6,374 bases of DNA, from assembly GCA_903845455.1 (NCBI GenBank), contig CAIMXN010000115.1:1-6374 (forward strand). The letters are read 5' to 3'. Each line of letters starts with the position of its first letter. Position 1 is the stretch's first letter. Positions 1 through 6,106 of this stretch are shown here, piece by piece. The notes below the pieces were generated by a model. The model did not search any database and was not told the DNA's origin. It saw nothing but the letters and a program-made list of their open reading frames with translations. The position numbers and the translations under genes are program-made. Source of the DNA: an uncultured beta proteobacterium. Its GTDB lineage: Bacteria; Pseudomonadota; Gammaproteobacteria; Burkholderiales; Burkholderiaceae.

Positions 1-93
1 ATGGTCAAAGAGTCGATTGCTATCTATAACCAGAAAAGGCCCCATACGAGCCTACAATACAAAACGCCCGATGCGGTGCATCAGGCGTTTTGA
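1..93 (+). CDS. IS3-family transposase OrfB, C-terminal fragment (5' end outside window)
   Basis: Frame 1 is open from the window edge to TGA at 91-93 and encodes 30 residues. They contain the run YNQKRPHTSLQYKTP, the hallmark C-terminal end of the integrase-core (rve) domain in IS3-family OrfB transposases, which is found just after the catalytic Glu of the DDE triad. The catalytic Asp and Glu residues would lie upstream of the window and cannot be judged. The ATG at position 1 is very probably an internal Met, because the family protein is usually about 270-300 residues, often made as an OrfAB frameshift fusion. Whether the full transposase is intact cannot be told from this fragment. Confidence 0.85.
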   Translation: MVKESIAIYNQKRPHTSLQYKTPDAVHQAF

Positions 94-115
94 GGTTCTA
101 ATATTGGTTTAGTAC

Positions 116-140
116 TGTCAACTTATATCAGGACGGGTCA
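116..140 (+). repeat. Putative right terminal inverted repeat of the IS3-family element
   Basis: This roughly 25-bp sequence begins TGTCAACTTATATC and ends GGACGGGTCA, closing in the TGA/TCA terminus typical of IS3-family elements. It lies 22 bp after the transposase stop, a normal distance for this family. The matching left repeat is outside the window, so the inner boundary is approximate; the outer boundary at 140 rests on the terminal TCA. Confidence 0.7.
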
Positions 141-179
141 TGTATTTTAGTATTGATCTACGGAGGTATTGAGTTCGAG
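141..179. other. Gap between IS end and rodA stop, no terminator seen
   Basis: This 39-bp stretch separates the convergent IS transposase and rodA. It holds a 7-bp direct repeat (GTATTGA at 150-156 and 166-172) but no convincing stem followed by a T-run on either strand. Any native rodA terminator has probably been displaced beyond the IS, or termination is Rho-dependent. Confidence 0.5.
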
Positions 180-1331
180 CTAGCTTTGTACTAAACGCCG
201 GTGGCGATGAATGCTCATTAATATTCCCCCGCCAAAGCCTAGTGTTACTAAGGCAGTGCCTCCATAGCTAATAAAGGGCAGCGGTACGCCCACTACTGGC
301 AGAAGGCCGCTTACCATGCCAATATTCACAAAAGCATAGGTAAAGAAAATGAGCGTTACAGAAGCACCCAATAAGCGAGTGAATAGATTAGGTGCCCTGG
401 CTGAGATTGCCAAGCCTCTTTTAATGAGCGCAAAGAAAAGTGCTAATAAAACGAGATTACCAAGGAAGCCAAATTCTTCAGAGAACACAGCAAAAACGAA
501 ATCGGTATGTTTCTCTGGAATAAATTCTAAATGTGCTTGAGTGCCCTGAAACCAGCCCTTACCAAAAAAGCCGCCAGATCCAATTGCAATCATGGATTGA
601 ATAGTATGAAAGCCTTTACCAAGAGGATCGCTACTCGGATCGAGCAAAGTGCACACGCGATGCTTCTGGTAGTCATGTACGAATGGCCAGGCGACATCTT
701 GGGCGCAAAGTGTATTGCCAAAAATGATCATGAGTAGGATGCCAAATGCGCCAACACCAACGAATGGCAAAATCCATTTCCACGGCAGTCCAGCCAAAAT
801 GATGACGTACATGCCAGCTGCAAAAACTAACAGGGCAGTTCCTAAATCAGGCTGTCTTGCAATGAGCGCAACAGGAATGACTAAGATAATAATAGCAATT
901 CCATAGTCCCAAGATTTTTGTATGCCCTCACGTTTTTGAAAGTACCAAGCAAGCATTAATGGCATGGCAATTTTCATAATCTCGGATGGTTGAATCACGA
1001 AGCCAATATTAAGCCAGCGTCGCGCACCTTTTTTGATAAGACCGAAAGTGGCTACTGCGAACAATAGTGCGATGCCAAAACCATATATCCAGACGGCTGC
1101 AAGCTCAAGCCACTTCGGTGGTATGCGTGAAACGCACCACATAACGACAAACGATAGTGCAAGATTACGTAGTTCATCTTCAACAAGAACAGGAGTATTT
1201 TGACTTGAAGACAGAAAGGTTAAAAAACCAATAGTCGCTAAGCCAAGTAAAATAAGGCCTAGCTGGCGATCTAATCCAGAAAAAATATAATAGAAGACCT
1301 TCTGAATTTTCCTTATGGGGCTCTTTTCCAT
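180..1331 (-). CDS. rodA: RodA, SEDS-family peptidoglycan glycosyltransferase
   Basis: RodA polymerises lipid II into glycan strands in the inner membrane and works with PBP2 in the elongasome. The 383-residue product has about ten hydrophobic segments from residue ~22 to ~375, a normal length for the family. Signature motifs are RRWLNIG (104-110), QPSE (114-117), RQPDLGTA (159-166), DPLGKGFH (235-242), PEKHTDF (272-278) and a C-terminal PFISYGG (352-358). Asp277 in PEKHTDF corresponds to the essential SEDS catalytic Asp (E. coli D262). The ATG at 1331 follows AAAGGAGGT with a 6-nt gap, and the gene overlaps the mrdA 3' end by 19 bp, so coupled translation is likely. The large periplasmic loop carries Cys209 and Cys227. 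The gene ends in TAG 39 bp from an IS element, but the C-terminus looks complete. FtsW is the close paralogue; location beside mrdA makes RodA the firm choice. Confidence 0.97.
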   Translation of the reverse strand: MEKSPIRKIQKVFYYIFSGLDRQLGLILLGLATIGFLTFLSSSQNTPVLVEDELRNLALSFVVMWCVSRIPPKWLELAAVWIYGFGIALLFAVATFGLIKKGARRWLNIGFVIQPSEIMKIAMPLMLAWYFQKREGIQKSWDYGIAIIILVIPVALIARQPDLGTALLVFAAGMYVIILAGLPWKWILPFVGVGAFGILLMIIFGNTLCAQDVAWPFVHDYQKHRVCTLLDPSSDPLGKGFHTIQSMIAIGSGGFFGKGWFQGTQAHLEFIPEKHTDFVFAVFSEEFGFLGNLVLLALFFALIKRGLAISARAPNLFTRLLGASVTLIFFTYAFVNIGMVSGLLPVVGVPLPFISYGGTALVTLGFGGGILMSIHRHRRLVQS

Positions 1332-3220
1332 TCAGGAACCTCCTTTGGCCATTTACCTTCAAGGTAGTAATCTAGCGCTTTTCGGGCGATGGGCGCAGCA
1401 TACTGAGCACCAAAGCCAGCATTTTCAACAACCATCGCAATCACAATGCGTGGTTTGTCAGCGGGAGCGAATGCAATGTACAAAGCGTGGTCACGTAAAA
1501 ATTCAGCGGTGGCTCCATGTTTGTAGTCTTTGGCATTCAAACTAAAGACTTGAGCGGTTCCAGTCTTGCCGCCCGCTACATATCCAGCGCCCTGAAACGC
1601 TGCTGCAGATGTTCCTGTGCGATTGACTTCCACCATGGCATTTTTAATGACTTCAAGATTTTCCGGCTTGAGCTCAATGCGATAGCTTTCTTTTGGAGTG
1701 GTGAGTGTGCGATTGCGTGTAAACGGATCTTCAATGGCTTTGACCAAGTGAGGCTTCATGACAATGCCATTGTTTGCAAGATTCGACAGGGCATGGGCTA
1801 ATTGTAAAATTGTGAAGGCGTTATACCCTTGGCCGATTCCCAGGGAAATCGTTTCACCTTCGTACCATTTTTGTTGTTCAGGTTTTTTAAAAGTGTTTTT
1901 CTTCCATTCGGTGGATGGAAGAACGCCAGCAGATTCTCCCTGTAAATCAATGCCAGTAATTTGTCCAAAGCTAAGGGGCTTCATGAACGTTGCAATCATG
2001 TTGACACCCATATCACGGGCAAGCATGTAGTAATAAGTATCGCAAGACTCCACAATCGACTTTTGCATATCTACTGTTCCATGCCCACCTTTTTTATCGT
2101 CACGGAAGGTGTGGTTACCAAAATCAAAAAAGCCTGGATCAAAAATCGTTTGAGATGGCGTACGCTTTTTATTTTCTAAGGCAGCCAGTGCCATGAAAGG
2201 TTTATAGGTTGACCCTGGGGGATAAATTCCTTTTAGAGGCCTGTTATAGAGTGGCTTCTGCGGAGAGTCATTTAACTCTTTCCAAGTGACAGCATCAATC
2301 CCCTCTACGAAATCATTGGGATTGAAGTTGGGTTTAGAGACAAAGGCAAGAACATCACCAGTCTCAGGTTCAATTGCTACGAAGGCGCCACGGAAGTTTC
2401 CATAGAGCTCTTCTACCAAGTATTGCAATTTAATATCGACTGACAGAACGATGTTTTTTCCAGGAACGGAAGGGGAGCTTGCGAGCGTGCGAACAGGTTT
2501 GCCACCCGCAGTAATTTCTACTTGGTCATATCCAGGGACACCACGTAAAACAGTTTCATATTTTTGTTCTAAGCCAATTTTCCCCACATACTGAATGCCC
2601 TGAAGAAAAGAGCTTTGCAATGCATCTGGATCATCCAACCTTGCGCCTTCAATTTCAGCCTGCATATTCTCTTTATCTTTTTGAGAAACACGCCCAATAT
2701 AGCCAATTAAATGCGAGGCTAGCTCGTTATAGGGGTATTCACGAAAACTGCGGGCGCGGATTTCTACCCCCGGAAAACGGTAGCGATTTGCCATAAAGCG
2801 TGCTGTTTCAGCCTCTGTCAGCATTGAGCGCAGCGGAAATGTGCCCATTTTTCGTGAATCTTCTAGGGAGCGCTTGAAATTACGGCGATCGCGGGGGGAA
2901 ATCAGAACAATTTGGGATAAATTGTCGATGAGTTCATCAACATTACCCTTCACCTCTTCAGCATTGATATCCAGAGTCAGTGCTGAATAGTTTCTGCCAA
3001 TCACAATGCCGTTGCGATCAATGACTAGACCACGATTTGCGGGGGCAGGCACCAGTGCAATGCGATTGCTTTCAGCCAGCAAGGCATATTTTCCATGACT
3101 AACAAGTTGTAACCAAACCAGTCGAGTCACTAGTAGTAGAAAGCAAACCGTTACAAAGATGGTCGCAATATGAATGCGCTCTTGAAAAGAGTTGAGGTCC
3201 GGTTTTTTAAAAGAAACCAT
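1313..3220 (-). CDS. mrdA: Penicillin-binding protein 2 (class B PBP, D,D-transpeptidase of the elongasome)
   Basis: PBP2 crosslinks new glycan during cell elongation and activates RodA; it is the mecillinam target in E. coli. The 635-residue product has a short cytoplasmic N-terminus, one membrane anchor (about 17-40), a PBP dimerisation/pedestal region (about 60-245) and a transpeptidase domain (about 275-620). The three active-site motifs are intact: STYK (nucleophile Ser337, Lys340), SCD (392-394) and KTG (552-554). Asp361, Asp374, His380 and Cys393 match by position and spacing the zinc ligands described for E. coli PBP2. The ATG at 3220 lies 8 bp after the mreD stop with no strong Shine-Dalgarno, so reinitiation from mreD is plausible. 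It ends with TAA, overlapping rodA by 19 bp. FtsI/PBP3 is excluded by the mre/rodA context and sequence style. Confidence 0.97.
   Translation of the reverse strand: MVSFKKPDLNSFQERIHIATIFVTVCFLLLVTRLVWLQLVSHGKYALLAESNRIALVPAPANRGLVIDRNGIVIGRNYSALTLDINAEEVKGNVDELIDNLSQIVLISPRDRRNFKRSLEDSRKMGTFPLRSMLTEAETARFMANRYRFPGVEIRARSFREYPYNELASHLIGYIGRVSQKDKENMQAEIEGARLDDPDALQSSFLQGIQYVGKIGLEQKYETVLRGVPGYDQVEITAGGKPVRTLASSPSVPGKNIVLSVDIKLQYLVEELYGNFRGAFVAIEPETGDVLAFVSKPNFNPNDFVEGIDAVTWKELNDSPQKPLYNRPLKGIYPPGSTYKPFMALAALENKKRTPSQTIFDPGFFDFGNHTFRDDKKGGHGTVDMQKSIVESCDTYYYMLARDMGVNMIATFMKPLSFGQITGIDLQGESAGVLPSTEWKKNTFKKPEQQKWYEGETISLGIGQGYNAFTILQLAHALSNLANNGIVMKPHLVKAIEDPFTRNRTLTTPKESYRIELKPENLEVIKNAMVEVNRTGTSAAAFQGAGYVAGGKTGTAQVFSLNAKDYKHGATAEFLRDHALYIAFAPADKPRIVIAMVVENAGFGAQYAAPIARKALDYYLEGKWPKEVPEWKRAP
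1338..1346 (-). promoter_or_regulatory. Strong Shine-Dalgarno of rodA inside mrdA
   Basis: The minus strand reads AAAGGAGGT, nearly the full anti-16S complement, 6 nt before the rodA ATG. It lies inside the last codons of mrdA (Lys626-Glu627-Val628 region). It supports the 1331 start and is the best ribosome site in the operon. Confidence 0.85.
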
Positions 3221-3228
3221 ACAACCGC

Positions 3229-3753
3229 TTAGAGTGGTCGATTATGGTCAACGTCAATTGGTCGACGTTGGGGGGCTAGCAAAATACGAGTAGCTAAAGG
3301 CCAAAGCATTGCTTCAATCGCAGCTTGAATTGAGCCAGTGAGTGCCCACCAGTAGAATTCTCCGCTCAGTATCCAATGCGTTAAAACTGGAAATAAAGAT
3401 ACGAGTAAAAAGATTGGCAAGAGGTGTAAGGCTTGGGTAAACACATTCAAGGTAATGATGCGTCTATGCCAAGAAATAGCAAGGTATGCGACCAGTGAAT
3501 AGCTAAACGCATGTAGCCCCAGAAGATCTGAGTTATGCACGTCCATTAATAAACCAAGAGCGAAGGCGATGATGACGCCAACATGACGGTGTTGGTGAAT
3601 GTTCCAAAAGACGATGCAGATAATGAGCCAATCTGGAACCCAACCATAGTTACCAATTGGCATGAAGTTGAGCAGTAATGCGCACAGTAGACTGAAATAA
3701 ATAAAGGGTGCATTAACGGGGCGCAGAATATAGCCGCTTTGGAAGTCAATCAT
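3229..3753 (-). CDS. mreD: MreD, integral membrane rod-shape protein
   Basis: MreD is a polytopic inner-membrane subunit of the elongasome that partners with MreC and MreB. The 174-residue product is typical in length and very hydrophobic, with about five to six membrane segments (near 15-33, 41-56, 58-72, 80-95, 105-128 and 134-158). The conserved Pro40-Asp41 and the run GLLMDVHNSDLLGLHAF (67-83) match the MreD family. The ATG at 3753 forms an ATGA overlap with the mreC stop, with GAGGAA on the minus strand at 3758-3763 as ribosome site, so translation is coupled. The C-terminal tail is charged and probably cytoplasmic. The last codons hold a small inverted repeat (3249-3270). Confidence 0.95.
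   Translation of the reverse strand: MIDFQSGYILRPVNAPFIYFSLLCALLLNFMPIGNYGWVPDWLIICIVFWNIHQHRHVGVIIAFALGLLMDVHNSDLLGLHAFSYSLVAYLAISWHRRIITLNVFTQALHLLPIFLLVSLFPVLTHWILSGEFYWWALTGSIQAAIEAMLWPLATRILLAPQRRPIDVDHNRPL
3249..3270 (-). repeat. 7-bp inverted repeat at the end of mreD
   Basis: CAACGTC (3249-3255) and GACGTTG (3264-3270) are perfect complements with an 8-nt loop, inside the last codons of mreD and about 30 nt upstream of the mrdA ATG. No T-run follows it, so it is not a terminator; it could tune RNA stability or reinitiation at mrdA, or be chance. Confidence 0.35.
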
Positions 3754-4682
3754 TGCATTCCTCGCGCACGAGTTTGGCGGCGGCCAGGGGCCATTATTCC
3801 TGAGTCTCCAGCACTAGATTTATTGACGGTACTTGGCTTAGCATCGAACTGCGGATCATAAAGAAGTGCTAGCGCTTGGCGGTAGCGGTTAACGGCAGCT
3901 ACAGGAACACACAACACATTAGAGGAGTTCTTATCTGCGTTACGCTCAATGCGGCTGATAACAGCCACGGCAAAACCTGGTGGATATACACCGTCGATGC
4001 CAGAAGTGATCAAGATATCGCCGACCTCCAGATCGCTGGCGACGGGCAGATAGCGTAGTTCTAATGGATTCCCGCGACCCGTACCGAACACTGCAGCGCG
4101 TAGCCCATTACGAGCCACTTGAACGGGCACGGCAAAATCACGATCTTCGAGCAATGACACCTCTGCAGAGCGTTCATAGAGGCGCACAACTTGACCTAAG
4201 ATACCAGCGTCATTGGTAATGGGGTTGCCAGGCTTGAGGCCATCATTGCTGCCGCGATTAATCACGATACGTTGCGAAATTGGATTCGGTGGATTAAAGA
4301 GAATCTCTACCGGTAAAGTTTTAAATGGGATTTGCTTTTGCAGAGCCATTAACTGCCGCAGATTTTGATTTTCAATTAAGAGAAATTCAGATTGATTAGC
4401 AAGCAAAGAAAGCTCTGCTTGACGGACTTTCATCTCTTGATTTTCTTTGTCAAGCGTTCCACGTGTCGTGAAATATTCGGAGCTCGCTTCCAATGCATTG
4501 CGCGGTATTAACATGACATATTCAAGCGGCCGCAAAATCCAATTGACATTATTGCGGATGGGATCGAGTGCCTTATAGCGAAAATCGATCAACATCAAAG
4601 CGATGCTAATCGACAGACAGACAATCAGTTTGACTAAAGCAGGAACGCCTTGTCTGAAAAGTGGAGGAGCGCTATGTTGCAA
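3750..4682 (-). CDS. mreC: MreC, periplasmic elongasome scaffold (TTG start)
   Basis: MreC is a bitopic inner-membrane protein whose periplasmic part self-associates and binds PBP2. The 310-residue product has a short N-terminal tail, one membrane segment (about 14-33), a predicted coiled coil (about 72-116) and a beta-rich MreC domain (about 122-277) with the family runs NRGSNDGLKPG (142-152), LLEDRDFAVPVQ (177-188) and LEVGDILITSGIDGVYPPG (218-236). A polar, probably disordered tail of about 30 residues follows. The start is TTG at 4682: the N-terminal SAPPLFRQG matches related betaproteobacterial MreC N-termini as I recall them, no ATG or GTG exists between the mreB stop and this codon, and the next Met (30) is inside the membrane helix. 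The ribosome site is poor (AAGG only 2 nt away). The gene lies 24 bp after mreB and in the same frame. Confidence 0.94.
   Translation of the reverse strand: MQHSAPPLFRQGVPALVKLIVCLSISIALMLIDFRYKALDPIRNNVNWILRPLEYVMLIPRNALEASSEYFTTRGTLDKENQEMKVRQAELSLLANQSEFLLIENQNLRQLMALQKQIPFKTLPVEILFNPPNPISQRIVINRGSNDGLKPGNPITNDAGILGQVVRLYERSAEVSLLEDRDFAVPVQVARNGLRAAVFGTGRGNPLELRYLPVASDLEVGDILITSGIDGVYPPGFAVAVISRIERNADKNSSNVLCVPVAAVNRYRQALALLYDPQFDAKPSTVNKSSAGDSGIMAPGRRQTRARGMQ
3758..3763 (-). promoter_or_regulatory. Shine-Dalgarno of mreD within mreC 3' end
   Basis: GAGGAA on the minus strand lies 4 nt before the mreD ATG and inside the last codons of mreC. It fixes the start at 3753 and fits ATGA termination-reinitiation. 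Confidence 0.65.
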
Positions 4683-4690
4683 GACCTTGG

Positions 4691-4706
4691 TCGACGTGTA
4701 AGTCGA
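4691..4706 (-). repeat. Small hairpin in the mreB-mreC gap
   Basis: On the transcript strand TCGAC (4706-4702) pairs perfectly with GTCGA (4695-4691) across a 6-nt loop. It fills most of the 24-bp gap between the mreB stop and the mreC TTG and ends just before the weak AAGG ribosome site. No T-run follows, so it is not an intrinsic terminator. A 5-bp stem may be chance. Confidence 0.3.
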
Positions 4707-5750
4707 TTACTCTTGCGAGAACACTCCACCTAACTTGTCCATGCGCTCTAATGCAATACCGCAACCACGAGCGACGCAAGTGAGGGGATCTTCAGCCACA
4801 TGAATGGGCAACCCAGTTTCTTCCAAGAGCAAGCGGTCTAGATCACGCAACAATGCTCCGCCGCCCGTCAACATCATGCCACGTTCAGCAATGTCAGAGG
4901 CAAGCTCAGGTGGAATTTGTTCAAGCGCTGCTTTTACAGCAGTCACGATTTGATTCAGTGGATCAGTTAGTGCTTCGAGAATTTCATTACTAGTCACGGT
5001 GAAGCTACGTGGAATACCTTCTGAAAGATTGCGACCCTTGACTTCCATCTCGCGTACTTCAGCACCAGGGAATGCTGAGCCGATTGTCTTTTTAATTAAC
5101 TCAGCAGTTTGTTCACCAATCAACATGCCAAAGTTACGACGAATGTAGTTGGTAATGGCCTCATCAAATTTGTCGCCGCCAACCCGAACAGAGCCTTTGT
5201 AGACCATGCCACCTAAGGACATCACACCTACTTCAGTTGTGCCACCACCAATGTCGACAACCATTGACCCAGCTGCTTCAGATACTGGCAAGCCAGATCC
5301 AATAGCAGCAGCCATAGGTTCTTCAATTAAAAATACTTGGGATGCGCCTGCCCCCAATGCGGACTCACGAATGGCACGACGTTCGACTTGGGTAGATCCG
5401 CAAGGAACACAAATAATGATGCGTGGACTCGGCTTCAAAAGCTTGCTCTCGTGCACCATTTTGATAAATTGTTTGAGCATTTGCTCGGTGATGGTGAAAT
5501 CGGCAATAACGCCATCTTTCATGGGGCGAATTGCCTCAATATTTCCAGGAACACGCCCGAGCATGGCTTTTGCATCTTTTCCTACAGCCAAAATGGTCTT
5601 TTTGCCACTTGGACCACCTTCTGTGCGAATTGCCACAACCGAGGGTTCATCAAGCACAATACCCCGATCACGCATATAAATTAAGGTGTTTGCGGTTCCT
5701 AGGTCGATGGCTAGGTCATTGGAAAAGTAGCTGCGGAAAAAACCAAACAT
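4707..5750 (-). CDS. mreB: MreB, bacterial actin homologue
   Basis: MreB is an ATP-binding actin-fold protein that forms membrane-bound filaments and directs the elongasome. The 347-residue product is full length. An N-terminal hydrophobic and basic stretch, MFGFFRSYFS, resembles the membrane-binding amphipathic helix of Gram-negative MreB. The actin motifs are all present: phosphate 1 with DLGTANT (16-22), connect 1 with EEPMAAAIG (143-151), phosphate 2 with DIGGGTTEV (166-174), VGGDKFDEAI (190-199) and the adenosine motif LTGGGALLRDL (294-304). The ATG at 5750 has no clear Shine-Dalgarno (CACTACATC precedes it), but the N-terminus fits the family exactly. It is the first gene of the mreBCD-mrdA-rodA operon, and its promoter should lie in or just beyond the 62-bp divergent region shared with gatC. 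Confidence 0.98.
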   Translation of the reverse strand: MFGFFRSYFSNDLAIDLGTANTLIYMRDRGIVLDEPSVVAIRTEGGPSGKKTILAVGKDAKAMLGRVPGNIEAIRPMKDGVIADFTITEQMLKQFIKMVHESKLLKPSPRIIICVPCGSTQVERRAIRESALGAGASQVFLIEEPMAAAIGSGLPVSEAAGSMVVDIGGGTTEVGVMSLGGMVYKGSVRVGGDKFDEAITNYIRRNFGMLIGEQTAELIKKTIGSAFPGAEVREMEVKGRNLSEGIPRSFTVTSNEILEALTDPLNQIVTAVKAALEQIPPELASDIAERGMMLTGGGALLRDLDRLLLEETGLPIHVAEDPLTCVARGCGIALERMDKLGGVFSQE

Positions 5751-5812
5751 GATGTAGTGGGAAAATAGTAAGTGTTAATAAAAAATATATAGGAATGATA
5801 CTCTAGCGCCCC
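5751..5812. promoter_or_regulatory. Divergent mreB/gatC intergenic region
   Basis: This 62-bp region is the only place between the two divergent operons for control elements. Its middle (about 5762-5800) is very AT-rich and contains the self-complementary TATATA at 5786-5791, which could read as a -10 element in either direction. On the minus strand a TATCAT (5795-5800) is a possible mreB -10, but no good -35 pairs with it, so the mreB promoter is unassigned and might lie partly inside gatC. No strong operator palindrome is seen. Confidence 0.6.
5775..5802 (+). promoter_or_regulatory. Candidate gatC promoter
   Basis: TTAATA (5775-5780) and GATACT (5797-5802) match the sigma-70 -35 and -10 consensus at 4 of 6 positions each, with a 16-bp spacer. 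Transcription would begin near 5809, giving a leader of only a few nucleotides before the gatC ATG at 5813. This is by-eye matching in an AT-rich stretch and so weak evidence. Confidence 0.35.
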
Positions 5813-6106
5813 ATGAAACTTGATGATGTCCAGCGCATTGCGCACCTTTCCAAGCTTGAGTTAAACCAAGCAGAAGCCGAGGCAGTTTTGCCTCAATTAC
5901 AGGCGATTTTTGCTTTGGTTGAAGAGATGCAAGCAGTTGACACAACTGGTCTTGAGCCTTTGGCTCACCCCATCCTCTTTTTGCGTGATTTGGCACAGCC
6001 CTTGCGTGTTGATCAAGTGACAGAGTCTGATCATCGGGCTGAAAACATGCAATCTGCCCCTGCCCAAGAGGACGGATATTTTTTAGTTCCGCGGGTGATT
6101 GAATGA
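5813..6106 (+). CDS. gatC: GatC, subunit C of Asp/Glu-tRNA amidotransferase
   Basis: GatC is the small subunit of the GatCAB complex that transamidates Glu-tRNA(Gln) and/or Asp-tRNA(Asn) in the cytoplasm; it wraps around and stabilises the GatA-GatB pair. The 97-residue length is typical. The N-terminal helix DDVQRIAHLSKLEL (4-17) and the C-terminal portion with LRDLAQPLRVDQVT (57-70), followed by a conserved FLVPRVIE end, match the family. The ATG at 5813 is chosen because the family N-terminus begins with this helix; the preceding bases (TAGCGCCCC) contain no Shine-Dalgarno. It is divergent from mreB and overlaps gatA by 4 bp, so the two are cotranscribed and coupled. Confidence 0.96.
   Translation: MKLDDVQRIAHLSKLELNQAEAEAVLPQLQAIFALVEEMQAVDTTGLEPLAHPILFLRDLAQPLRVDQVTESDHRAENMQSAPAQEDGYFLVPRVIE

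Larger units (their letters stand above)
1..140 (+). mobile_element. Right end of an IS3-family insertion sequence (truncated by window edge)
   Basis: The segment combines the C-terminal end of an IS3-type transposase (1-93) with a short non-coding tail that ends in a terminal repeat (116-140). The outer end, read inward on the minus strand, begins TGACCCGTCCTGA, which fits the 5'-TGA start usual for IS3-family termini. Only this end is visible: the left end, the first transposase frame and the target duplication lie outside or cannot be paired. If the element ends at 140, the target-site copy on this side starts with TGT at 141. The IS lies 39 bp beyond the rodA stop and points toward rodA. 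The family call is firm; the subgroup is not assigned. Confidence 0.85.

Noticed and set aside
1..93. A 30-codon small gene starting at the ATG at position 1
   Set aside because: Its residues match the C-terminal end of IS3-family OrfB and the frame is open at the window edge, so it is the tail of a longer transposase rather than a short gene.
178..185. AGCTAGCT palindrome over the rodA stop
   Set aside because: An 8-bp palindrome without a loop, T-run or repeat copies is expected by chance and gives no sign of a terminator or operator.
2039..2047. PBP2 second motif is Ser-Cys-Asp instead of Ser-x-Asn
   Set aside because: An SxD form is normal for the PBP2 branch, and the Cys is explained by the likely zinc site, so it is not a damaged active site.
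3546..3749. 67-codon minus-strand frame inside mreD
   Set aside because: It is an alternative frame of mreD on the same strand. The conserved membrane-protein sequence is in the mreD frame only.
5206..5679. 157-codon plus-strand open frame opposite mreB
   Set aside because: It is entirely antisense to the highly conserved mreB coding sequence, has no recognisable protein features and no ribosome site; it is a shadow frame.
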